Assembly (NCBI GenBank): GCA_003480425.1
Contig: QUJA01000007.1
Span: forward strand, 1-64,000
DNA from: Firmicutes bacterium AM31-12AC
GTDB taxonomy: Bacteria; Bacillota; Clostridia; Lachnospirales; Lachnospiraceae
Reading direction: 5' to 3'
Length of the DNA stretch: 64,000 nucleotides
A program made the translations under genes and the position numbers. The notes beneath the pieces were generated by a model. The model made no database searches, was not told where the DNA came from, and saw only the letters and a list, made by a program, of their open reading frames with translations. This document shows, in pieces, positions 57,111-64,000 of the stretch (position 1 is its first letter; every line of letters starts with the position of its first letter).

Positions 57111-57868
57111 ACCGCAAACAATTTATGGAAGAATTAAGCCAACTGCTCATAGGAATATCAGAAGAAGAAAGAGTAGAAGCACTGCAATATTATGAAGATT
57201 ATTTTGATGATGCAGGAGCTGAGAATGAGCAGCAGGTAATAGAGGAACTAGGTACTCCGCAGAAGGTTGCCTCAACTATATGTCTGAATCTAGAACCAGG
57301 AAGTGAACAGAATGGTGAATTTACAGAATCTGGATTTCAGGATGAACGATTTGAGGAAAAAGCAACACCTGCCGCAAGAAGCCCGCGGACAAAAGAAGGG
57401 AACACCTATTCATATAATGAAGATTTTGGAGAGCAGGATTATCAACGTGCTTATGATAACATGGGACAAGGACAGAAACCATGGACGAGCAAGACGTTAA
57501 AAATCATCTTGATCATTGCAATTGTTCTGGTTGGTGCACCGGTTGTAATTCCGGTTGGAATAGGAATTGTAGCTGTTGTATTGGGACTTGTGATAGCGGC
57601 ATTTGCAGTCTTTGCAGGTCTGGTGGCCGCATCAGTGGGGATTGGAATAGCCGGAATCGCAGTAGCTGTACTTGGAATCGTGGCAGCAGTTGGATTCCCA
57701 TCGGCGATGATAATGGTTGGTGTCGGATTGATTATGTTGGCACTTGGTCTGGTGGCAACGGTTGCAACTGTAAGATTGTGTATGGTTATGTATCCAGCAA
57801 TATTTCGAATTTTTGTTAATATTTGCAGATGGCCATTTTATCGAGGAAAGGCGGTGGGTAATGTATGA
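57107..57868 (+). CDS. DUF1700 family membrane protein (HAAS domain)
   Basis: A 253-residue protein. The N-terminal HAAS-type domain has MNRKQFMEELSQLLIG, RVEALQYYEDYFDDAG and QQVIEELGTPQKVAS (~1-62). A polar linker is followed by a Gly/Val/Ala-rich hydrophobic region with two to three membrane helices (~130-235). HAAS domains are found beside PadR regulators and are thought to mediate signalling. Coupled by ATGA overlaps to padR and to the next gene. Confidence 0.88.
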   Translation: MNRKQFMEELSQLLIGISEEERVEALQYYEDYFDDAGAENEQQVIEELGTPQKVASTICLNLEPGSEQNGEFTESGFQDERFEEKATPAARSPRTKEGNTYSYNEDFGEQDYQRAYDNMGQGQKPWTSKTLKIILIIAIVLVGAPVVIPVGIGIVAVVLGLVIAAFAVFAGLVAASVGIGIAGIAVAVLGIVAAVGFPSAMIMVGVGLIMLALGLVATVATVRLCMVMYPAIFRIFVNICRWPFYRGKAVGNV

Positions 57869-58689
57869 AAAAGCAATGGAAGATATTCTGGGCGATTTGT
57901 GGCAGCCTTGCTGCAATCGGAGTGATTTGTTGTATTGTCGGTGTGATATTAGGCGGTTCATTTTTTAGAAGTATTGTAAAAGATAGGGATTTTGATTATA
58001 TAACCATTGAAGCGGAAAATGACTTGGAAATAAAAGGAGAAGAACAGCAGACATTTTATGGAATAAAAGAGCTGGACGTAGATGTATCGCAGGTGAATGT
58101 ACAGCTCGAAGAGTATGATGGCAGATATTTGACAGTAGAAACGGTTGATATTCCGGACAATGTTTTAAATGAAATCTCTTATACGGCAGACGAGTCTTCA
58201 TTAGAGATAGAATTGGAAGATTCAAAAAGAATTAAGAAATTATTGTCAGATAATACAAAGGCAACGATAAGAATAAAAGTTCCATCTCGTTCATTACAAG
58301 AAGCAGATATTTCGGTGGGAGCCGGAAGCTTATATATCAGTCAGATACAAGTTGAAGAATTAAAGGTAGAAGTAGGAGCCGGTCAGGCAAAGATAGAACA
58401 ATTTGTTTCAAATTGTGCAGAATTTCAGTGTGGAGCAGGAGAAATGCAGATTGCAGGCGAAGCAGAATCAACAGAAGTTGAATGTGGAGTCGGAAGTATC
58501 ATTTATCAGGCAAAAGGAAGAGAGGACGAATATAACTACCAAGTGGAAAGCTCTCTGGGAGAAGTTACTGTAGGAGGCAGGTCATGTGGTGGAATTGGTT
58601 CAGGTACAGAGATTTCTCGTGATGGAGCAAAAAAAGAATTATATATAGAATGTGGAATCGGTCAGGTTCAGGTGGAATTTCAAAAGTAG
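57865..58689 (+). CDS. DUF4097 family beta-strand repeat protein
   Basis: A 274-residue protein with an N-terminal membrane anchor (IFWAICGSLAAIGVICCIVG, Cys-rich) and an extracytoplasmic beta-helix-like domain built of short repeats (VGAGSLYISQIQVEELKVEV, VGAGQAKIEQF, CGAGEMQIAG, CGVGSIIYQ). The repeats are spaced ~18-20 residues with Gly at the turns, typical of DUF4097/DUF4098 adhesin-like folds. Probably works with the DUF1700 protein at the envelope; no enzymatic motif is seen. Confidence 0.87.
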   Translation: MKKQWKIFWAICGSLAAIGVICCIVGVILGGSFFRSIVKDRDFDYITIEAENDLEIKGEEQQTFYGIKELDVDVSQVNVQLEEYDGRYLTVETVDIPDNVLNEISYTADESSLEIELEDSKRIKKLLSDNTKATIRIKVPSRSLQEADISVGAGSLYISQIQVEELKVEVGAGQAKIEQFVSNCAEFQCGAGEMQIAGEAESTEVECGVGSIIYQAKGREDEYNYQVESSLGEVTVGGRSCGGIGSGTEISRDGAKKELYIECGIGQVQVEFQK

Positions 58690-58731
58690 CAAGTGATTTA
58701 TACAAATATAATATGAAGAGGAGAACATATC

Positions 58732-58926
58732 ATGAAAAAATTATATCGATCAAAAGAAAGCAGAATGTTATGTGGTGTATGTGGAGGTGTAGGAGAATAC
58801 TTTAATATCGACCCAACATTGGTTCGATTAGGAATGGTGCTTCTGGCTGCATGCAGTTTCGGAACAGGTGTATTAGCGTATTTTATTGCAGCTGTGATCA
58901 TTCCAGATGAGCCGTCTGCTTTCTAG
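58732..58926 (+). CDS. PspC domain protein
   Basis: A 64-residue small membrane protein that is nearly all PspC domain: KLYRSKESRMLCGVCGGVGE, YFNIDPTLVRLG and one to two membrane helices (VLLAACSFGTGVLAYFIAAV). PspC proteins sense envelope stress and bind regulators in phage-shock systems. It completes the padR cassette; 42 nt separate it from DUF4097, with AGAGGAG upstream. Confidence 0.92.
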   Translation: MKKLYRSKESRMLCGVCGGVGEYFNIDPTLVRLGMVLLAACSFGTGVLAYFIAAVIIPDEPSAF

Positions 58927-58946
58927 AAAGAATATAGAATCATGAG

Positions 58947-58974
58947 AAAAGGCATTCATATAGAATGTCTTTTT
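58947..58974 (+). terminator. Terminator of the padR cassette
   Basis: AAAAGGCATTC (58947-58957) pairs with GAATGTCTTTT (58963-58973), including a G-T pair, then T and GC. Confidence 0.65.
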
Positions 58975-59014
58975 GCATTTATGGGTATACTCTGAAAAAA
59001 AGAAAGGGGTATCC

Positions 59015-59218
59015 ATGATGAAAAAAGAAACGATAGATTTAAAATGCTTAGAAGAAGATGAAAAACTGAAATACGAAATTGCTGAAGAATTAGGCCTTCT
59101 AGACAAAGTAATGGAATCAGGATGGAAATCATTGTCATCCAAAGAAACAGGCAGAATTGGGGGCTTGATCACGAAGCGAAGAAGGGAAGAAAAGCAAAAG
59201 AACGAAAATAAAAAGTAA
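59015..59218 (+). CDS. Divergent alpha/beta-type small acid-soluble spore protein
   Basis: A 67-residue, highly charged protein. The segment LKYEIAEELGLLDKVMESGW followed by SKETGRIGGLITKR matches the two DNA-binding segments of alpha/beta SASPs, including the EIA motif of the GPR-protease cleavage region and GRIGGxxxKR. The N-terminal part is shorter and more acidic, and the tail is Lys/Glu-rich, so it is a divergent member of the minor clostridial type. RBS AGAAAGGGG. Expected in the forespore; no certain sigma-G promoter was identified. Supports a spore-forming host. Confidence 0.78.
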   Translation: MMKKETIDLKCLEEDEKLKYEIAEELGLLDKVMESGWKSLSSKETGRIGGLITKRRREEKQKNENKK

Positions 59219-59301
59219 AAAGAAAATGTGAAAAATTGAAGAAAATCAAATGAAAAAACTATGAATATATTGCGTTGAAGAGATAAAATTGATAAAAATA
59301 G

Positions 59302-59330
59302 TTGAAATTGGAAAGTGTTTTTGGTACAAT
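59302..59330 (+). promoter_or_regulatory. Promoter of the TagA-like gene
   Basis: TTGAAA at 59302-59307, 17-nt spacer, TACAAT at 59325-59330. Confidence 0.65.
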
Positions 59331-59396
59331 TGTATGATTGAGATAATCGCTTTGTGAGGAATCACATGCGTTTGACTTAAAAAAATAGGTGGGAAA

Positions 59397-60068
59397 ATGG
59401 AAGAAAAGATAAATGTTTTTGACATTGAACTGAACCTGCTGACTGCAAAAAAGGCAATGAGGCAAGTGATGCGGTATATGGGAGGGGAAAGTGTCAGTAC
59501 AATTGAACTTATTCCAATGGAAGTATTGTTAAAAGGACAAGATGATGCTGAATGGAAACAAGCATTACAGTCTGTCGATTTATTACTTCCGTCAGAGCGT
59601 GAAATTTTAGAAAGCGCAGAGGTGACGGATCAGAATGCAATACAGGATTTGGAAAATAACACATTCGTCAGATTGTTTTTTAGGTATTTAGTGAAAAATA
59701 AAAAGAAAGTTTTTTTGCTTACAGAAGATGAAAAAGCGAGCAAATTATTAAAAGAACGAATCGAAACTTATCGAAAAGGAATACAATTTGTTGGAGAAGC
59801 AGTAATCTCGGCTCAAAGTGGAAGTAAAGAAGCAGTGATTAATATGATTAATGGTGTAGAGCCGGACTGCATATTATCGGGATTATCTTATCCATGGCAG
59901 GAAAAATTTATTGCAGAGAGTAAAGCACTTTTAAACGCAAGAGTATGGTTTGGGTGCACTTTCTTGTTGAACCAACAAAAAAAAGAGGAAAAGGCAAGTG
60001 GAAAATTCAAATATTTTATTCTGAAAAGATTATTTCGCTATCAAGTAGGAAAAACACAGAAAGGCTGA
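59397..60068 (+). CDS. Divergent WecG/TagA/CpsF family glycosyltransferase-like protein
   Basis: A 223-residue protein with the family layout: a NLLTAKKAMRQVMRYM helix at the start, the VDLLLPSEREIL region where active members have LPDG, and GLSYPWQEKFIAES in place of GxPKQExW. In TagA these regions bind UDP-ManNAc and catalyse transfer to the lipid-linked GlcNAc of teichoic acid. Several conserved residues are changed (no TPN motif, no Asp-Gly, no Pro-Lys), so catalysis is doubtful. RBS TAGGTGGG. Confidence 0.72.
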   Translation: MEEKINVFDIELNLLTAKKAMRQVMRYMGGESVSTIELIPMEVLLKGQDDAEWKQALQSVDLLLPSEREILESAEVTDQNAIQDLENNTFVRLFFRYLVKNKKKVFLLTEDEKASKLLKERIETYRKGIQFVGEAVISAQSGSKEAVINMINGVEPDCILSGLSYPWQEKFIAESKALLNARVWFGCTFLLNQQKKEEKASGKFKYFILKRLFRYQVGKTQKG

Positions 60069-60130
60069 TTTGTGAACTCTGTATAGGTTGAAAAAATTAA
60101 AAAATTGTAAATAAATATGAGGAAATGCAT

Positions 60131-60160
60131 AAAAAATAAGGATTTTGTCTTTATTTTTTT
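60131..60160 (+). terminator. Terminator after the TagA-like gene
   Basis: AAAAAATAAGGA (60131-60142), loop TTTTG, TCTTTATTTTTT (60148-60159), with one G-T pair and T-rich end. Confidence 0.6.
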
Positions 60161-60270
60161 GCAGTTTTGCATTAGTATATAAAATATATAGACTTACAGA
60201 GTGCGAATGACTAGAAAAAAGTTTGTGAAAACTGCACATGAATTTGAATGAGCCAGTGGAGGAAAAAAAG

Positions 60271-61362
60271 ATGATTACAAATCAAATACTTCTAAATACA
60301 ATTGAAGGATTAAAAGGAATTTCCAGAATTGATTTTTGTGTGTTTGATGTGGAGGGCAAAGTTTTGGCTACTACATCAGACAACGGGCATAACTATGAAG
60401 ATGTGGTACTGTCGTTCGGGGAATCACCGGCAGACAGTCAGGAAATTCAAGGATGCCAATTTTTTAAGATATTTGATGAGCAGCAGTTAGAATACATTCT
60501 TCTTGCAGATGGAGAGAATGAAGATGTATACATGGTTGGAAAGATTGCCGCATTCCAAATTCAGAATTTATTAATCGCTTACAAAGAGCGTTTTGACAAG
60601 GATAACTTTATAAAAAATCTGCTCTTGGATAACCTGTTATTGGTGGATATTTATAACCGCGCCAAAAAATTACATATTGACACAGATGCAAAACGTGTTA
60701 TCTTTATTATTGAAACATCGAGAGAAAAAGACAGTGCGGCATTGGATAATGTCAGAAGCCTTTTAGGAGGAAAATCTAGAGACTTCATCACAGCTGTAGA
60801 TGAAAAGAATATTATTGTTGTGAAAGAACTGTCTGAAAAAGATGGAAGTAAAGAGATGGATAAGATGGCAAAAGATATGTTGAGTATTCTGAAAGAGGAT
60901 ACGGGAGATGAACATATCCATATTGCATATGGTACTGTTGTGAATGACATCAAAGAAGTATCTAAGTCTTACAAAGAGGCTAAGATGGCATTGGATGTCG
61001 GTAAGATATTCTTTGATGAGAAAGATATTGTTGCATACAGTACACTTGGAATCGGCCGTTTGATCTATCAGTTACCACTTCCACTTTGCAAGATGTTTAT
61101 CAAAGAAATTTTTGAGGGGAAATCACCGGATGAATTTGACGAAGAAACATTGGCTACGATCAATAAGTTCTTTGAAAACAGCCTGAATGTGTCAGAGACA
61201 TCTCGACAATTGTATATCCATAGAAATACATTGGTATATCGTCTGGACAAGCTTCAGAAAAGTACCGGTCTGGATTTGCGTGTCTTTGAAGATGCAATCA
61301 CATTTAAGATTGCGCTGATGGTAGTGAAGTATATGAAATATATGGAAACATTAGAGTATTAA
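60271..61362 (+). CDS. PucR/CdaR family transcriptional regulator
   Basis: A 363-residue regulator. The N-terminal sensory region (~1-110; GISRIDFCVFDVEGKVLATT) is PAS/CdaR-like, a GGDEF-like middle domain follows (~135-235), and the C-terminal HTH_30 domain reads NVSETSRQLYIHRNTLVYRL then KLQKSTGLDLRVFEDAITF, the typical PucR end. The start at 60271 follows GTGGAGGAAA; ATG 60238 is in frame but without a ribosome site. No sugar-acid or purine genes are nearby, so its target is unknown. ftsE begins 45 nt downstream. Confidence 0.88.
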   Translation: MITNQILLNTIEGLKGISRIDFCVFDVEGKVLATTSDNGHNYEDVVLSFGESPADSQEIQGCQFFKIFDEQQLEYILLADGENEDVYMVGKIAAFQIQNLLIAYKERFDKDNFIKNLLLDNLLLVDIYNRAKKLHIDTDAKRVIFIIETSREKDSAALDNVRSLLGGKSRDFITAVDEKNIIVVKELSEKDGSKEMDKMAKDMLSILKEDTGDEHIHIAYGTVVNDIKEVSKSYKEAKMALDVGKIFFDEKDIVAYSTLGIGRLIYQLPLPLCKMFIKEIFEGKSPDEFDEETLATINKFFENSLNVSETSRQLYIHRNTLVYRLDKLQKSTGLDLRVFEDAITFKIALMVVKYMKYMETLEY

Positions 61363-61407
61363 ATGTATTGGGGAATACAAAGGAGTAGAAATAATTAGGA
61401 GGAGCAT

Positions 61408-62094
61408 ATGATTGAATTAAAGAATGTAACGAAAGAGTACACGAAGGGAAATGCAGCTCTTAATGGTGTATCTGTTAAGATCGAACGTGGCGAGTTCGTT
61501 TTCATTGTAGGAGACAGCGGTTCAGGAAAATCAACACTGATTCGTTTGATCATGAAAGAACTTGATCCAACTAACGGTACAATTATTGTTAACGGACAGA
61601 ATCTGAATCGTATGAAACATCGTAACATTGCAAAATACAGAAGAGGACTTGGAGTTGTCTTTCAGGATTTCCGTTTGTTAAAGGATCGTAATATCTACGA
61701 GAATATTGCCTTTGCATTGCGAGTTACTGAGACACCGACACGAGTGATTAAGAGAAAAGTACCGGCTGCATTATCACTGGTAGGTCTTGCACAGAAATAC
61801 AAATCCTATCCAAAAGAACTGTCAGGTGGAGAACAGCAGAGAGTTGCGATTGCAAGAGCAATTGTAAATGAACCTGCAATTTTGTTAGCGGACGAGCCAA
61901 CTGGTAACCTGGATCCGACAAACTCATGGGAGATTATGAGTTTGCTGAAAGAGGCTAACGAGCGTGGAACAACAGTACTTGTTGTTACACATAACCAGGA
62001 AATCGTAAACGAGATGAACGAGCGAGTTATCACAATGAAACAAGGTGTGATCGTAAGTGATGAACAAAAAGGTGGGTATATAGATGAGGATTAG
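61408..62094 (+). CDS. ftsE: Cell division ATP-binding protein FtsE
   Basis: A 228-residue ABC ATPase of the FtsEX complex. Walker A GDSGSGKST (~36-44), signature LSGGEQQRVAIARAI and Walker B ILLADEPTGNLDP are intact. With FtsX it transduces ATP hydrolysis across the membrane to activate peptidoglycan hydrolases during division. RBS TTAGGAGGAG. Its 3' end overlaps ftsX by 11 nt. Confidence 0.96.
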   Translation: MIELKNVTKEYTKGNAALNGVSVKIERGEFVFIVGDSGSGKSTLIRLIMKELDPTNGTIIVNGQNLNRMKHRNIAKYRRGLGVVFQDFRLLKDRNIYENIAFALRVTETPTRVIKRKVPAALSLVGLAQKYKSYPKELSGGEQQRVAIARAIVNEPAILLADEPTGNLDPTNSWEIMSLLKEANERGTTVLVVTHNQEIVNEMNERVITMKQGVIVSDEQKGGYIDED

Positions 62095-63037
62095 TACATT
62101 AGGATATGTTGGAAAACAAGGTGTGAAGAATATCGGAAGAAACAAGATGTTTTCAATTGCCGCTATCGCAACAATGTCGGCATGTATCTTCCTTTTTGGA
62201 TTATTTGCATCAATTTTGCTGAATTTTCAGTATATTATTAAAACAGCTGAGGAAGGTGTAGCAATCACAGTTTTCTTTAACGAAGATGCAACAGAGAATC
62301 AGATTAGTAATATTGGTAAACAGCTTGAGAGCAGGGATGATGTTCTTGAAGTGAAATATGTGTCGGCAGACGATGCATGGGATAAGTTTAAAGATGAATA
62401 CTTTGCAGATAATAAGGATCTGGCAGATGGATTTAAAAATGATAACCCGCTTGCAGGTTCAGATAACTACGAAGTATATATGAAAACGGTAGATGATAAA
62501 GGACAAGATTTAATTGCAAAAAGTAAGTCACTTGCAGCAACACAGAAAGAGCTGGTTGACTTTGCAAAAGGTCTGGATGGAGTTCGTAAGGTAAATAAGT
62601 CAGATGTTGTTGCAAATACACTTTCCAGTGTGAATGTGTTGGTGGCATATATATCTATTGCGATTATCCTGATTTTATTTGGAGTTTCTATTTTCCTGAT
62701 CAGCAATACAGTTTCAATGGGTATTACAGTTCGTAAAGAAGAGATTGCAATTATGAAATATATCGGAGCAAAGGACTTCGTAGTTCGTTCTCCATTTGTA
62801 ATTGAAGGTCTTATCATGGGAATTATCGGAGCTGTTATTCCATTAGGAATATTATACGTACTGTATGGAAAAGCGGTTTCATATATTTTAGCTAAATTTG
62901 CAATTTTAAATAATATTATCGAATTCCTTCCGGTAACAACAGTATATCGTTACTTATTGCCAATCGGATTACTTTTAGGAGTAGGAATTGGATTTATCGG
63001 AAGTTATTTCACAGTGCGTAAGCATTTGAAAGTTTGA
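62084..63037 (+). CDS. ftsX: Cell division protein FtsX
   Basis: A 317-residue membrane partner of FtsE with four helices: one after the N-terminus (IATMSACIFLFGLFASIL), then a ~130-residue extracellular domain that contacts the hydrolase, and three C-terminal helices. GITVRKEEIAIMKYIGAKDF between helices 2 and 3 is the conserved FtsX cytoplasmic motif. Starts inside ftsE, so it is translationally coupled. The M23 hydrolase gene follows 71 nt later, the PcsB/EnvC-like arrangement. Confidence 0.95.
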   Translation: MRISTLGYVGKQGVKNIGRNKMFSIAAIATMSACIFLFGLFASILLNFQYIIKTAEEGVAITVFFNEDATENQISNIGKQLESRDDVLEVKYVSADDAWDKFKDEYFADNKDLADGFKNDNPLAGSDNYEVYMKTVDDKGQDLIAKSKSLAATQKELVDFAKGLDGVRKVNKSDVVANTLSSVNVLVAYISIAIILILFGVSIFLISNTVSMGITVRKEEIAIMKYIGAKDFVVRSPFVIEGLIMGIIGAVIPLGILYVLYGKAVSYILAKFAILNNIIEFLPVTTVYRYLLPIGLLLGVGIGFIGSYFTVRKHLKV

Positions 63038-63062
63038 TAAAAGTTACATAGAGTTTATGAAG

Positions 63063-63089
63063 GTGTACGATGCCATAGGTATCGTACAC
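63063..63089 (+). repeat. Hairpin between ftsX and the M23 hydrolase
   Basis: GTGTACGAT (63063-63071) pairs with ATCGTACAC (63081-63089). No T run follows, so it is more likely an RNA-processing or stabilising stem than a full terminator. Confidence 0.5.
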
Positions 63090-63108
63090 TAATAATATGG
63101 GTGAAAAT

Positions 63109-64000
63109 ATGAAAAGAAAAACAAAGCGCGTAATTAGTGGGGCCTTGGCACTGACTATGAGCATGGGGATGACTGTGAATGTACATGCGACAACCATTGA
63201 AGAGGCACAGAAGAAAGCAGACCAGCTACAGTCACAAAAAAACTCTACAGAGGCAGAAAAGAATTCTCTCACGGAACAGCTGTCTGGAATTGTAGAAGAC
63301 ATGGAAAAAGCACAGGAAAAACTGACAGCTAAACAGTCAGAGATTGAGACAGCGGAGACGGAACTGGTAAATGCCAAGGTTGACGAAAATAATCAGTATG
63401 ATAGCATGAAAAAACGCATTAAATTCATGTATGAGAATGGCAATACGCAGTTAATTGAAATTTTGATTGAAAGTGAGAATATTGGGGATTTTTTAAATAA
63501 AGCAGAATACATTTCACAAATTTCAAATTATGACAGGGATATGCTAAATCAGTTTCAGACAATCGTAAAAGATGTTGAAGAAAAAGAAGCAGCATTACAG
63601 ACAGAATATTCAGAGTTGGAAGTATTACAGAATGAGTTGATCAGTAAGCAAGAAGAAGTTCAGACAATGCTGGATAATACAAATGTGGAGCTTGCAGATT
63701 TGGAAAAGCAGATTGGAGAGAACGCTTCTACGTTGAAAGCGTTGATTGCTCAGGCAGAAGAAGAAAAGAGAAAACAGGAAGAAGCTGCAGCCGCAGCAGC
63801 AGCCGCCGCAGCTGCTGCACAAAAACCGGCTCAGAGTACAAATAGTAATTCAAATAGTGGCGGAAGTACTTATGTTCCACCAAGTTCAAGTAATACAGTG
63901 GTGGGAAATGGTCAATTTGTAAATCCGTGCCCGGGTGCATATGTATCAAGTACTTTTGGCTATCGTGATTTTGATGGAGCTTTTCACAAGGGACTTGATC
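63109..64000 (+). CDS. M23 family murein hydrolase (EnvC/PcsB-like), truncated by window end
   Basis: An open frame starts at ATG 63109 and runs past 64000 (297 codons seen). It has a signal peptide (RVISGALALTMSMGMTVNVHA, cut near residue 27), a long Glu/Lys/Gln-rich coiled coil (~30-225), an Ala-rich linker with 12 consecutive Ala, a Ser/Asn/Gly/Pro segment, then the start of an LytM domain (GAYVSSTFGYRDF, FHKGLD). This layout matches hydrolases switched on by FtsEX through the coiled coil. Catalytic His/Asp motifs beyond HxGxD lie outside the window. Confidence 0.9.
   Translation, partial: MKRKTKRVISGALALTMSMGMTVNVHATTIEEAQKKADQLQSQKNSTEAEKNSLTEQLSGIVEDMEKAQEKLTAKQSEIETAETELVNAKVDENNQYDSMKKRIKFMYENGNTQLIEILIESENIGDFLNKAEYISQISNYDRDMLNQFQTIVKDVEEKEAALQTEYSELEVLQNELISKQEEVQTMLDNTNVELADLEKQIGENASTLKALIAQAEEEKRKQEEAAAAAAAAAAAAQKPAQSTNSNSNSGGSTYVPPSSSNTVVGNGQFVNPCPGAYVSSTFGYRDFDGAFHKGLD

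Noticed and set aside
57481..57819. 112-residue Cys/Gly/Asn-rich frame
   Set aside because: Alternate frame of the Gly/Val-rich membrane region of the DUF1700 gene; the odd composition is a product of that repeat-like DNA.
63781..63820. Run of GCN codons as a possible trinucleotide expansion
   Set aside because: It encodes the Ala-rich linker common in coiled-coil M23 hydrolases; codons vary (GCA, GCC, GCT), so it is not a simple repeat tract.

Overview
This 64 kb window looks like chromosome from a low-GC, spore-forming Firmicute, most likely a gut Lachnospiraceae (Clostridia). Support: CodY, CIRCE-controlled groESL, ireB-ruvX-DUF1292-fur-RNase J order, nifS-thiI pair, a SigK-type sporulation sigma factor, an alpha/beta spore-protein gene, DUF4317 and DUF5688 proteins, A-rich codon use and strong AGGAGG-type ribosome sites. 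The species cannot be fixed from sequence alone.

Layout. 1-8 kb: DUF4317 protein, cardiolipin synthase, 5-formyl-THF cyclo-ligase (frameshifted), then a MarR-controlled heterodimeric ABC exporter with a visible promoter and operator. 8-20 kb: moaC, prmA-rsmE, nifS-thiI, an HPr-like protein, mtaB, and a conserved housekeeping run (ireB, ruvX, DUF1292, fur, RNase J, trmR, U32 protein). 20-28 kb: an oppBCDFA peptide importer followed by peptidase T, an uptake-and-degradation unit. 28-36 kb: sigK (frameshifted, opposite strand), a nucleotidyltransferase-ModE fusion, yifB-dprA-topA-codY. 36-43 kb: groESL with CIRCE, guaB, an amidase, yqeG, efp and a DUF5688 protein. 43.1-48.8 kb: a small mobilizable element (Tn916-type int and xis, MobT relaxase, XRE regulator, two unknown membrane proteins). 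49-56 kb: tRNA-Arg(CCG), nfo, argS (frameshifted), an AlaX-type editing protein, a CPBP protease and htpG with its own CIRCE. 56-64 kb: a multi-hairpin intergenic element, a padR-DUF1700-DUF4097-pspC envelope cassette, a spore protein, a divergent TagA-like protein, a PucR/CdaR-type regulator, ftsEX and a truncated M23 hydrolase that FtsEX probably activates.

Most notable: two copies of a 31-bp near-palindrome (13091-13121 and 48913-48943, in opposite orientations, 28/31 identical) are each bounded exactly by a different perfect 8-bp direct repeat. That is the mark of a mobile insertion in something too small to code for anything. The IME ends, a candidate oriT, a PadR operator palindrome lying on its own promoter, and the htpG CIRCE placed upstream of the -35 are further points of interest. 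Five conserved genes each carry one single-base indel, mostly in or beside short homopolymers; this pattern fits sequencing or assembly error better than true decay.
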